In this document: positions 42,724-51,780 of the stretch, piece by piece | How positions within the stretch are numbered: the first letter of the stretch is position 1 | Layout: each line of letters starts with the position of its first letter | Assembly: GCF_000166395.1 (NCBI RefSeq) | Contig: NC_014655.1 | Location: forward strand, 1,488,001 to 1,552,000 | Source of the DNA: Leadbetterella byssophila DSM 17132 | GTDB taxonomy: Bacteria > Bacteroidota > Bacteroidia > Cytophagales > Spirosomataceae | Reading direction: 5' to 3' | Length of the DNA: 64,000 nt | The notes under the pieces: model-generated | Told to the model about the DNA's origin: nothing | Database searches by the model: none | The model's input: the letters and a program-made list of their open reading frames with translations, nothing else | Program-made: the position numbers and the translations under genes

Positions 42724-43854
42724 TTGCGAGAACCCTCTTCATATCGTTGGTGTGTTATTGTACCCACATACAATAACGAACGGACTCTGGCTAATATTCT
42801 GGAGCGCATTCTCGTATATACTCATGAGGTTATAGTGATAAATGACGGTTCCACAGACCGCACAAGGGAGATTCTTCAAAATTTCCCGCAGATCACCGTA
42901 CTCCACCAAGAAAAGAACTCAGGAAAAGGAGCTGCATTAAGAAAAGGATTCACCTATGCCCTAGAAAATGGATATGAATATGCTATAACCATTGATTCTG
43001 ACGGACAGCATTTCCCTGAAGATATCCCTAACTTCCTACAAAGACTGGAAGAAAAAGGTGAACCTGTCTTGTTGATTGGGGCAAGAAACATGAGTCAAGA
43101 AGGTATTCCACGCAGATCCAGTTTTGGAAACAAGTTCTCGAATTTCTGGTTCTGGTTCGAAACAGGCATACGACTAGAAGACACCCAGTCCGGCTTCCGT
43201 CTATACCCTCTTTCAGAAATGCCTAAGAAATACTATACGCCCAAGTTTGAATTCGAAATTGAAAGTATAGTACGTTCAGCATGGAAGGGTATCCCTGTAG
43301 AAAATATCCCGGTTCAGGTTCATTACCAAGACCGTGTATCTCATTTTAGACCGGTGAGAGACTTTGCTAGAATTAGTGTTCTAAATACCATTTTAGTTAC
43401 ATGTACACTGCTCTACATTAAGCCTAGAGACTTTTTCCGGAACTTAAAAAAAAAAGAACTTAAGCAATTCATAAAAGAGGAGATATTAGAAAGCTCAGCC
43501 CCTCCACATGTTAAGGCACTATCCATGGCATTAGGAGTTTTCTGGGGAATAGTTCCATTATGGGGATTCCAAACCCTAGGAGTTATAGGTTCGGCGTACG
43601 CACTGAGATTAAACAAGATGATTGCCTTTGGTTTTTCTAATATCAGCTTACCACCCTTTATTCCGATTATTATTTTAGCATCCATAAAGTTGGGAACCTG
43701 GCTGATCACAGGGCCTGAAGTAAATGAAGGCACACTAGAAATAGAAAAACATTTAGTTCAATATATAGTAGGGGGATCCGTTTTAGCCCTAGTTATGAGT
43801 TCTATAACAGGTATACTGGGATATATCTTCTTCCGCTCCAAAGTTCATGCATAA
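42724..43854 (+). CDS. GT2 glycosyltransferase fused to a DUF2062 membrane domain
   Basis: 376 residues from TTG (42724). Residues about 8-220 are a GT-A fold: VIVPTYNNERTLANILERIL, VINDGSTDRTREIL and the ITIDSDGQHFPEDI DxD-type motif. The following GARNMSQEGIPRRSSFGNKF and EDTQSGFRLYP are usual for dolichol-phosphate-mannose-type GT2 enzymes. Residues about 250-376 are a DUF2062 hydrophobic domain (MALGVFWGIVPLWGFQTLG). It may glycosylate the pigment or a lipid carrier. It overlaps the MMPL gene by 8 bases. Confidence 0.88.
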   Translation: MREPSSYRWCVIVPTYNNERTLANILERILVYTHEVIVINDGSTDRTREILQNFPQITVLHQEKNSGKGAALRKGFTYALENGYEYAITIDSDGQHFPEDIPNFLQRLEEKGEPVLLIGARNMSQEGIPRRSSFGNKFSNFWFWFETGIRLEDTQSGFRLYPLSEMPKKYYTPKFEFEIESIVRSAWKGIPVENIPVQVHYQDRVSHFRPVRDFARISVLNTILVTCTLLYIKPRDFFRNLKKKELKQFIKEEILESSAPPHVKALSMALGVFWGIVPLWGFQTLGVIGSAYALRLNKMIAFGFSNISLPPFIPIIILASIKLGTWLITGPEVNEGTLEIEKHLVQYIVGGSVLALVMSSITGILGYIFFRSKVHA

Positions 43855-46800
43855 GCTCTTTTTATATCTGTATTCCAAAATTCAGAAAAGAAAGTCCTTA
43901 GTGGTCTTACTGGGCCTACTGTACCTTATCACCGGAGTTATTGTTTTTACCAGAATTAACTTTAATGAAGACATTACCCGACTGATTCCCAAATCAGAAA
44001 AAGGAGATCAAACCACTGAAATACTTGAAAACCTTCAGTTTTCCGACAAGATCACCATCCTCATATCCGGAGGAGAGGATAAGCAAGGAGCTGCGGATGC
44101 CATAATAGATAGTTTGGTTCAATATCCTTCTTATGTAAAAAATATCCAGGGCCGATTTACAGAAGAAAACTTTGAAGAAACCTACGCAAAGATCCAAAGT
44201 CAACTCCCCTTTTTCCTAGATCAAGAGGATTATGAAGATCTAGCTCAAAAGCTTCAACCGGACTCCATAAAAAATCTAGCCCGACAAAACTTTGAAGCCT
44301 TAACTACCAGTTTTCTGCCTGCACACTTACTCATGTCTGATCCTTTAGGAATGACTTATAAAGGATTAAACAAACTAAGAAAACTTGCTGCAGGAGAAGA
44401 ATTCACCTTAACAGATGGCTACCTGAGCACCCAAAACGGGGAAATGCTCATACTATTTGTCGATCCTGTCTTTTCAGGCTCAGAAACCAAAGAAAACACC
44501 AAATTTGTTGAGAGCTTAGATCGAATTCAGGAGGAAGTAGCTGCTTCATTTTCCGTAAAAGTTGACATGTATGGAGCAGCTATCATTGCGGTAGCAAATG
44601 CAAAACAAATCAAGAGAGACATCTTGACTACTGTACTGATCTCTTTTACAGCTTTAATGCTGATTTTAATCCTGTATTACCGTAAAGTGCAGCTTCCACT
44701 TATCCTATTCATACCTTCTCTATTTGGAGTAATAACAGCCATACTTTTGCTTTGGATAATCAAAGACAGCATTTCAGCCATTTCCTTAAGTATCGGAGCT
44801 ATTCTTTTGGGAGTAACTGTAGATTACGCTTTACATATCTTAACGCATTACAAAGAAAGTGAAAGCATAGAGGAATTATACAGAGATATTACTCGACCCT
44901 TGATAATGAGTAGTTCCACCACTGCTTTGGCATTTCTATGTCTCCTTTTTGTAAATTCCGAAGCACTAAAAGATCTGGGTATCTTTGCAGCCATAGCTGT
45001 TATCGCCTCTGCCCTATTCTCACTGATTATCATTCCTCATTTATATCACCCTATAAAGCAGGAAAAACCTACACTTTTAGACCAATTAGCACGATTCCCC
45101 TTTGAAAAGAGCAAGGCACTTATAAGCATCTGTGTGATATTCATAGTCATTAGTTTCTTCACTTTCCATAAGGTGGGATTTAATCAGGATATATCTCAAT
45201 TGAACTATATTCCTGAAGACATCAAAAAGACGGAGCAATTACTAGATAGTACCACAAATTTAAACTCCAAATCCTTATATCTGGTCAGCTATGCAGAAAA
45301 CCTGGACAGCGCTCTGTTTGCAGCTAATCAATTAAAGGAATTGTGGAAAGAACTGCCCATTATTGAAGCTTCTAATCCTACAGATGTGGTATTAAGTGAA
45401 AGCCAAAAGAAAATTCGCCTTCAAAGGTGGAAGGAATTTTGGACAGCAGAACGCAAAAATAACTTAAGGACTCACTTAAACTCCGCTGGACAGGAAGTAG
45501 GTCTAAGCCCTACCGCTTATGATCAATTCTATGAACTCTTAGACACTGAATTTGACCTTAATCAAGCACACGATTGGGGAATAGATGTGGTAGGAAAAGG
45601 GGGAAAATACTACCATATAACTACCCAAATAAAAATTGATGAATCCCATCGGGAAGAAATAATAAAGAAAATTAATGGTATTAATAACACATTGCTTATT
45701 GATAGGCAGGAGTTGAATGAATCCTTCCTAGGGCATTTAAAAGATGATTTCAATCGCTTGATCAATCTATCCTTTCTAGCGGTAATTCTCATTCTTTGGA
45801 TCTTTTTCAAACGCCTGGAACTGGTTTTGATAGCGAGTATACCCATAGGTCTTACGGCATGGGTTACCGGTGGCCTGATGGGAGCATTTGGAATAGAATT
45901 AAATATCTTTAGTTCTATTGTTTGCACCCTAATTTTTGGTCATGGCGTGGACTTCAGCATCTTTATGACTGCAGCATTACAAAAGGAATACAGCTATGGA
46001 AAACCGGTAATGCCACAGTATAGAATTTCAGTATTATTAGCTGTTCTTACCACCATACTAGCTATAGGGGCTTTGATATTCGCCAAACATCCAGCCTTGA
46101 TTTCCATTTCCGCAGTTTCACTTGTGGGTGTATTTGCAGCGGTCCTCATAACCTTTGTCTTTTACCCTATACTCTTCAAACTGTTTATAACCCTGAGACC
46201 TTCCAAAGGTTTTCCTCCATTCAAGCTAGTTCATCTACTTTTTTCTTCCATCTCCTTCCTCTATTTCGGAATAGGCTCCTTCCTTTTGAGTCTGCTAACT
46301 TTTGTATTTCCGGACAAATGGAGAGGAGTTATTTCAAAGTTTCTAGGATCTGTCATCCAGTCCTATCCCTTAATGAAGCATACTAACATCATAGGTAAAC
46401 CTATGACACCTAGCATCTGGATAGCTAATCACAGTTCATTCCTAGACATTTTAAGTTTGAATGCCGTAGATCCTAAGACTATCTTTTTAGTGAGCGACTG
46501 GGTGTATGAGAGTCCCTTGTTCGGTAGAGGTGTACAAAAACTTGGCTTCTACCCTGTCTCAAAAGGCTTGGATAAAGGATTAGAGAGCTTACAACAAAAA
46601 GTAGCTGAAGGATATTCCTTAGTCATCTTCCCGGAAGGTACTCGTTCTACTGATAACTCCATCAAAAGATTCCATAAGGGTGCATTTTATTTGTCGGAAA
46701 AATTCAATTTACCTATTCAACCCGTTTTGATACATGGAGCCTCTGAAGCTCTACCGAAGGGAGAATTCCAAATCAGAGGTTACGGATTAACTTTAAAGTT

Positions 46801-47299
46801 CCTCTCTCCTATTTTGCCAAATGATCTATCCTACGGAACTGAAGTTAAGGACAGGACAAAAAACATTTCCATATACTTCAAAAAACAAAATCATGAACTG
46901 AGGAAAGAGCTAGAAGGACCGGAATATTTCAAAGAAATGATTCTGGAATGCTTCCTTTATAAAGAACCTGAAATCATAAAAGAAGTAAAGAAAAACCTTT
47001 CCCAGAAGATGAAAGCTATTCACTCTCTTGAGATTCAGGACAAAACGAGGATTCTACATATAGGGAATGATTTTGGAGAAACTGACCTGTTATTAAAGCT
47101 CCACTTCCCCACTACTAAAGTAGACTCGTATATCCAAGCGGAAAGTAGGCGAGATGTAGCTAAAAATTTGTATCTTAAGAGAAACATAACGTACTTAGAG
47201 GAGATGTCAGCAAACCATGATCTGCTCATCATCAGTGATGGTGTGAAGGTGCCTGAAAGTTTTAAGGCTCAATTCCCTACATGTTATGAAGTATTTTGA
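43847..47299 (+). CDS. MMPL/RND exporter fused to a PlsC-like acyltransferase and a C-terminal domain
   Basis: 1150 residues. Residues 1-800 are an RND/MMPL transporter with two six-TM halves; LSIGAILLGVTVDYALHILTHY (near 310-331, read in parts) and TLIFGHGVDFSIFMTAALQ (near 695) carry the proton-relay Asp residues. Residues about 820-1030 form a 1-acylglycerol-phosphate acyltransferase with IANHSSFLDILS (NHx4D near 861) and VIFPEGTRSTDNS (near 928). The last about 100 residues (RILHIGNDFGETDLLL, then LLIISDG) look like a reduced methyltransferase-type fold. It may move the pigment out and esterify it. It overlaps both neighbours. Confidence 0.9.
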   Translation: MHKLFLYLYSKIQKRKSLVVLLGLLYLITGVIVFTRINFNEDITRLIPKSEKGDQTTEILENLQFSDKITILISGGEDKQGAADAIIDSLVQYPSYVKNIQGRFTEENFEETYAKIQSQLPFFLDQEDYEDLAQKLQPDSIKNLARQNFEALTTSFLPAHLLMSDPLGMTYKGLNKLRKLAAGEEFTLTDGYLSTQNGEMLILFVDPVFSGSETKENTKFVESLDRIQEEVAASFSVKVDMYGAAIIAVANAKQIKRDILTTVLISFTALMLILILYYRKVQLPLILFIPSLFGVITAILLLWIIKDSISAISLSIGAILLGVTVDYALHILTHYKESESIEELYRDITRPLIMSSSTTALAFLCLLFVNSEALKDLGIFAAIAVIASALFSLIIIPHLYHPIKQEKPTLLDQLARFPFEKSKALISICVIFIVISFFTFHKVGFNQDISQLNYIPEDIKKTEQLLDSTTNLNSKSLYLVSYAENLDSALFAANQLKELWKELPIIEASNPTDVVLSESQKKIRLQRWKEFWTAERKNNLRTHLNSAGQEVGLSPTAYDQFYELLDTEFDLNQAHDWGIDVVGKGGKYYHITTQIKIDESHREEIIKKINGINNTLLIDRQELNESFLGHLKDDFNRLINLSFLAVILILWIFFKRLELVLIASIPIGLTAWVTGGLMGAFGIELNIFSSIVCTLIFGHGVDFSIFMTAALQKEYSYGKPVMPQYRISVLLAVLTTILAIGALIFAKHPALISISAVSLVGVFAAVLITFVFYPILFKLFITLRPSKGFPPFKLVHLLFSSISFLYFGIGSFLLSLLTFVFPDKWRGVISKFLGSVIQSYPLMKHTNIIGKPMTPSIWIANHSSFLDILSLNAVDPKTIFLVSDWVYESPLFGRGVQKLGFYPVSKGLDKGLESLQQKVAEGYSLVIFPEGTRSTDNSIKRFHKGAFYLSEKFNLPIQPVLIHGASEALPKGEFQIRGYGLTLKFLSPILPNDLSYGTEVKDRTKNISIYFKKQNHELRKELEGPEYFKEMILECFLYKEPEIIKEVKKNLSQKMKAIHSLEIQDKTRILHIGNDFGETDLLLKLHFPTTKVDSYIQAESRRDVAKNLYLKRNITYLEEMSANHDLLIISDGVKVPESFKAQFPTCYEVF

Positions 47300-48785
47300 T
47301 GTTATCATCATTGGTTCGGGATTAGGAGGCCTTACCTCTGCACTAATCCTAGCGAAAGAAGGTAAAAAGGTACTGGTTCTGGAAAAAAATAACCAATTTG
47401 GAGGCTGTCTCCAGACCTTTGCCAGAGATAAAACCATCCTTGATACCGGAGTTCATTATATTGGAGGTTTAGCAAAAGGTCAAAATCTGAATACCCTCTT
47501 CCAATACTTAGGAATACTTGAAGACCTGCCCTTAAAACAACTCGATCAAGAGAAATTCGACCTGATATCCTTTGAAAATGATCCTGTGGAATATCCTCAT
47601 GCACAAGGGAGTAAGCGGTTTATTGAGGAATTATCAAAATACTTCCCTTCCTACACTTCTCAAATTCAAGCCTACATCCAAAAGGTGGAAGAAACCTGTG
47701 CAGCTTTCCCTTTATACCATCTGGATTCAAATACAGGATATGATTTAAATGTACTTCAAAAAAGTATCCGTGAAGTAATGGAGGAAACCGTTTCGCACGA
47801 AAAACTTAGAGAGGTATTATTAGGATCTAATTTCCTCTATGCCGGCAATTATAATGACACACCCTTTTATGTCCATGCACTTTCTGTAAATTCCTACATT
47901 CAAAGCGCCTGGAGAGTAATTAGAGGAGGAAGCCAGATTACGCGACTGCTTATTCGGCAATTAAAAGCTCATGGAGGAGAAGTAAAAAAGCACCAGGAGG
48001 TTTCTGAACTTTTGGTACAAGACCAAAAGATCTATGGGGTTAAAACTACGACTGGAGAAGAATTCTTTTCCGAAATAGTGATCTCCAATGTGGATTTAAA
48101 GAATACTTTACAACTAAGTCCACACTTCAAGAAGTCCTTTAAACAAAGGGTAGATAAATGGAATCCGGGAATGGGTGCCTTTTCCATGTATTTGATCTTC
48201 AAGCCGGGGACATTCCCCTATAAGAATTTTAATTTCTACCATCATCTTCTGCCGGTAACAGAGGGCTTGGAGTACACGGAAGAAAATTGGCCTCCATGTT
48301 ATATGGCCTCCATGGGCCTATCGAAAGAAACGGAAGAATTTGCGGCGTCTATGAGTTGTATGACCTACATGCGATATTCCGAAGTAGAAAAATGGAAAAA
48401 CACGTTTCATACCGTACATTCCGGAGGCGAGAGAGGTACTGAGTATGAAGAGTTCAAAAAAGAGAAGGCGGAAAGATTTCTGAGTGTGATAGAAAGGAAA
48501 TTCCCCGGTATAAGAGAATGTATTCACAGTGTCTATACGTCTACTCCCCTGTCCTATAGAGATTATATAGGAGGACAAAAGGGAAACATGTACGGATATG
48601 AAAAGAGCAGTTCTGACCCTATGCTGACTATGGTAAGTCCAAAGTCAAAGATTGAAGGCCTCTATTTTACAGGACAAACGGTCAATATGCACGGCATTTT
48701 GGGCGTAAGTCTTGGTGCAATTTCAACATGTGCGGAAATCTTAGATCGGAAAGAACTTTTGCACAAGATCCGAAATGAAGCGTAG
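47286..48785 (+). CDS. CrtI-like NAD(P)/FAD-dependent oxidoreductase
   Basis: 499 residues. The FAD-binding site is DVIIIGSGLGGLTSALILAK (4-23) followed by VLVLEKNNQFGGCLQTF (near 31-47), the phytoene-desaturase pattern. ISNVDLKNTLQLSP and the C-terminal YFTGQTVNMHGILGVSLGAI complete the family layout. The substrate in this locus is unknown; it could introduce or isomerise double bonds in the polyene or oxidise the lipid. It overlaps the exporter gene by 14 bases and the following lipoprotein gene by 11 bases. Confidence 0.88.
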   Translation: MKYFDVIIIGSGLGGLTSALILAKEGKKVLVLEKNNQFGGCLQTFARDKTILDTGVHYIGGLAKGQNLNTLFQYLGILEDLPLKQLDQEKFDLISFENDPVEYPHAQGSKRFIEELSKYFPSYTSQIQAYIQKVEETCAAFPLYHLDSNTGYDLNVLQKSIREVMEETVSHEKLREVLLGSNFLYAGNYNDTPFYVHALSVNSYIQSAWRVIRGGSQITRLLIRQLKAHGGEVKKHQEVSELLVQDQKIYGVKTTTGEEFFSEIVISNVDLKNTLQLSPHFKKSFKQRVDKWNPGMGAFSMYLIFKPGTFPYKNFNFYHHLLPVTEGLEYTEENWPPCYMASMGLSKETEEFAASMSCMTYMRYSEVEKWKNTFHTVHSGGERGTEYEEFKKEKAERFLSVIERKFPGIRECIHSVYTSTPLSYRDYIGGQKGNMYGYEKSSSDPMLTMVSPKSKIEGLYFTGQTVNMHGILGVSLGAISTCAEILDRKELLHKIRNEA

Positions 48786-50328
48786 TATATATCTTTTGCT
48801 ATTTATTTTACAAAGCTGCGCTACGGCGAAGCTATCCAGATATCACCGTGACCTACCTCAGATACAGAAATTTCATTCTAACCAAACAGACAAAGCCTAC
48901 ATCCAAAAAAGTGAATATGGAATTTGGGAATTATATGCCGAAGGCAATCCATTGGAAAGAGGCTTGCATCAAGGTGCTATAACGGATAGTATATACCGTT
49001 ATCAAGAGGAAGTTTTCTTCCAAAAAGTACAGGAGTTAGTACCGAGCAAAACGCGGCAATGGATATTGAGAAAGTTCCTCAGTTGGTACAACAGAAAACT
49101 CCCCAAGCACATTATAGACGAATACAAAGAAGAAATATATGGCATCGCTCAATATTCTTCAGCTGAATATAATTATATAGCTCCCCCCTTTCCTCGTGCT
49201 ATGTATTTACACGCTGCTCATGACATAGGTCATGCTTTACAAGATTTGGCATTAGTAGGCTGTACTTCATTTGCTTCTCGAAATGAGGAAGGCGAATTAC
49301 TTCTGGGAAGAAACTTCGATTTTTACGCGGGAGATGAATTTGCCAAAAACAAAATATTGTCATTCATCAAGCCAGAGAAAGGATATGCCTATGCTTCTTA
49401 TGCTTGGCCAGGCATGGTGGGGGTAGTATCAGGGATGAATGAGGAAGGACTAACCATAACCCTAAATGCCGGAAAATCTAACATTCCTCTAAAAGCCAAG
49501 ACCCCGGTCTCACTTTTGGCAAAGGAAATATTACAATATGCCTCAAACCATCAAGAGGCTCTAGAAATCGCTAGGAAAAGAAAACTCTTTGTGTCAGAAA
49601 GTTTGATGATAGGGTCCCTGAAGGATAACGATGTCATTTTGTTAGAAATCTCTCCCAAAAGAATGAGTATTTACAGAGTGGAACAAAGCCAAACTCTACT
49701 TTGTACTAATCATTTTCAAAGTAAGACATTCCTTAAAGATAGACGGAATAAAAGACAGATAGAAGAAAGCCATAGTTTGCATAGATATGAGCGACTACAA
49801 GAATTAATTACCCCTTCAATGACGGTAGAGAAGGCCGCCCATATCTTAAGAGATAGAGGAGATAAGCTTGGTAACGGAAATGACAAAGCCATTAACCACT
49901 TATTGGCACATCATGCAGTCATATTCGAACCTGGCAAGAAACGCATTTGGGTATCTACTCCTCCTTATAACCTGGGAACCTTTTTGGCTTATGATTTAGA
50001 AGAAGTTTTTTCAAAGAAAGAAGTAGTGGTGAAAACCCGTATTTCTGCAGACCCCTTCCTTTTCAGTGAAGCATATGCCGAGTATGAGGAGTACAGAAAA
50101 ACAAGCAAAATCATAGAAAATGCCATTAGAACTTCAGTTCTACTAGAAAAAACCTTTTTTGATGCGTATATTGCATTAAATCCTGAACTTTGGCATGTCT
50201 ACTATCTGGTTGGACAATATTACGAAGCACGTAATGACAAAGTTACAGCAAGGCATTATTACACCACTGCCTTGGAAAAGGAGTTGCCTTCGCTGAAAAT
50301 AGAAAAGGAAATCAAGAAGAGATTATGA
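48775..50328 (+). CDS. C45-type Ntn-hydrolase lipoprotein (acyltransferase/peptidase)
   Basis: 517 residues with a lipoprotein signal (MKRSIYLLLFILQSC, Cys 15). The Ntn-hydrolase nucleophile is probably Cys in ALVGCTSFASRN (near 164), followed by ELLLGRNFDFYAGDE and WPGMVGVVSGMNEEGLTITL, the choloylglycine-hydrolase/C45 core. The C-terminal about 100 residues look like TPR helices (YYLVGQYYEARNDKVTARHY). C45 enzymes cleave or form amide bonds, as isopenicillin N acyltransferase does. In pigment loci of Bacteroidota such a protein is recurrent; it may attach or release the acyl group at the cell surface. It overlaps the next gene in ATGA. Confidence 0.85.
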   Translation: MKRSIYLLLFILQSCATAKLSRYHRDLPQIQKFHSNQTDKAYIQKSEYGIWELYAEGNPLERGLHQGAITDSIYRYQEEVFFQKVQELVPSKTRQWILRKFLSWYNRKLPKHIIDEYKEEIYGIAQYSSAEYNYIAPPFPRAMYLHAAHDIGHALQDLALVGCTSFASRNEEGELLLGRNFDFYAGDEFAKNKILSFIKPEKGYAYASYAWPGMVGVVSGMNEEGLTITLNAGKSNIPLKAKTPVSLLAKEILQYASNHQEALEIARKRKLFVSESLMIGSLKDNDVILLEISPKRMSIYRVEQSQTLLCTNHFQSKTFLKDRRNKRQIEESHSLHRYERLQELITPSMTVEKAAHILRDRGDKLGNGNDKAINHLLAHHAVIFEPGKKRIWVSTPPYNLGTFLAYDLEEVFSKKEVVVKTRISADPFLFSEAYAEYEEYRKTSKIIENAIRTSVLLEKTFFDAYIALNPELWHVYYLVGQYYEARNDKVTARHYYTTALEKELPSLKIEKEIKKRL

Positions 50329-51599
50329 AAGTTGAGTTTTGGAGCAAAGAAAAGATTGCTGCGTTTCAAGAAATAAAATTAAAAGAGACGTTAAATTATG
50401 TAAATGAAAACTCTGCCTTTTACAAAAGACAGTTTAAAGACTTTGACTTAAATAGCATCAATGCACTTACAGACCTCCAAAAATTACCTTTTACAACTAA
50501 AGAGGATCTTCAGCAATACAATTCAGATTTTTTGTGCGTACCACTTAACAAGGTGGTAGACTATGCCACTACTTCCGGCACATCTGGTACCCCAGTTAGT
50601 TTTGCCTTGACTGATTCAGACCTGGAAAGAATAGGATACAATGAAGCTGAGTCCTTGAAATGCTCTGGCATTGAAAAAGGAGATGTTGTCCAACTGATGA
50701 CTACCATCGACAGGCAGTTTATGGCGGGTTTAGCCTATTTTCTGGGACTAAGAAAATTAGGGGCAACGGTAATTCGAGTGGGTGCAGGCATTCCGGAATT
50801 ACAGTGGGATGCGATCTTAAGATATAAACCTGCCTATTTGATCACTGTGCCTTCCTTCCTTATAAAGATGATTGACTATGCAGAGAATGTAGGAATCGAC
50901 TATAAGAATTGTGGAATAAAAGGAGCAGTGTGTATAGGAGAGCCTTTAAGACAACAAGATTTTTCACCTAATAATATAACTTCCCGTATATTATCTCGAT
51001 GGGATCTTAAATTATACTCCACCTATGCATCCACAGAAATGAGCACTGCTTTTGCCGAATGCTCCGCCATGCAAGGGGGACATCACCTACCCGAATTGAT
51101 CATAGTGGAGATAATTGATGAGAATGGAAATCTCATTACTGACGGTTCTCCCGGAGAATTAGTGGTTACTACCCTAGGCGTAGAAGCTATGCCGTTGGTG
51201 AGATTCAAGACCGGAGATATCGTACAAGGGCACGAAGAAGAATGTACTTGCGGCAGAACCACCTTAAGATTAGGACCGGTGATTGGAAGAAAACAGCAAA
51301 TGATAAAATATAAGGGGACTACTTTATACCCTCCTGCCATGAATAACCTATTGAATGGCTTTGACCAGATTCAAAACCATTTGATTGAAATTTCTACCAA
51401 TGAATTGGGTACGGATGAGATAACATTGTATTTAGCGGTACAATCACCCACTGATGAATTCCTAACACAAATTAGAGACCACTTCAGAGCCAAGTTAAGA
51501 GTAAGTCCGCGTATTGAATTCCTACCCCTAGAGGCCTTGAATGAAAAAGTTTTCTTACCAAAAAGTCGGAAACCAAGGCAGTTCATAGACTTGAGGTAA
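50325..51599 (+). CDS. Phenylacetate-CoA ligase-like adenylating enzyme
   Basis: 424 residues. The AMP/phosphate-binding loop is DYATTSGTSGTPVSFALT (near 83-100), then YSTYASTEMSTAFAEC (near 233) and LVRFKTGDIVQGHEEECTCG (near 290), with the C-terminal lid LRVSPRIEFLPLEAL. It activates an aryl acid as the adenylate and loads it on CoA or ACP. Here the likely substrate is the 4-coumarate-type product of the ammonia lyase, as with the ApeH ligase of aryl-polyene loci. It is the last gene of the rightward operon and is followed by a strong terminator. Confidence 0.9.
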   Translation: MKVEFWSKEKIAAFQEIKLKETLNYVNENSAFYKRQFKDFDLNSINALTDLQKLPFTTKEDLQQYNSDFLCVPLNKVVDYATTSGTSGTPVSFALTDSDLERIGYNEAESLKCSGIEKGDVVQLMTTIDRQFMAGLAYFLGLRKLGATVIRVGAGIPELQWDAILRYKPAYLITVPSFLIKMIDYAENVGIDYKNCGIKGAVCIGEPLRQQDFSPNNITSRILSRWDLKLYSTYASTEMSTAFAECSAMQGGHHLPELIIVEIIDENGNLITDGSPGELVVTTLGVEAMPLVRFKTGDIVQGHEEECTCGRTTLRLGPVIGRKQQMIKYKGTTLYPPAMNNLLNGFDQIQNHLIEISTNELGTDEITLYLAVQSPTDEFLTQIRDHFRAKLRVSPRIEFLPLEALNEKVFLPKSRKPRQFIDLR

Positions 51600-51664
51600 T
51601 GTTTCTACATTAGTTTATATCCTAATAATTATTCATTCGTCTTAAAAAAGATCAATTCGATCTC

Positions 51665-51701
51665 AAAAAATAGCTATTTCACTACGAAATAGCTATTTTT
51701 T
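51665..51701 (+). terminator. Strong terminator of the rightward pigment operon
   Basis: Arms AAAAAATAGCTATTTC (51665-51680) and GAAATAGCTATTTTTT (51686-51701) are perfect over 16 bp with a five-base loop. It can work on both strands. Confidence 0.9.
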
Positions 51702-51731
51702 CTAGTAATCTTCCACATTTGCACACCAACT

Positions 51732-51745
51732 TTTGTTATAACAAA
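51732..51745. promoter_or_regulatory. 14-bp perfect palindrome upstream of the T9SS pseudogene
   Basis: TTTGTTATAACAAA lies 36 bases before the pseudogene ATG. It could be an operator or chance in an AT-rich region. Confidence 0.35.
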
Positions 51746-51780
51746 CAAACCAATTTACAAGTTTATAGTTTTAAGACGGA

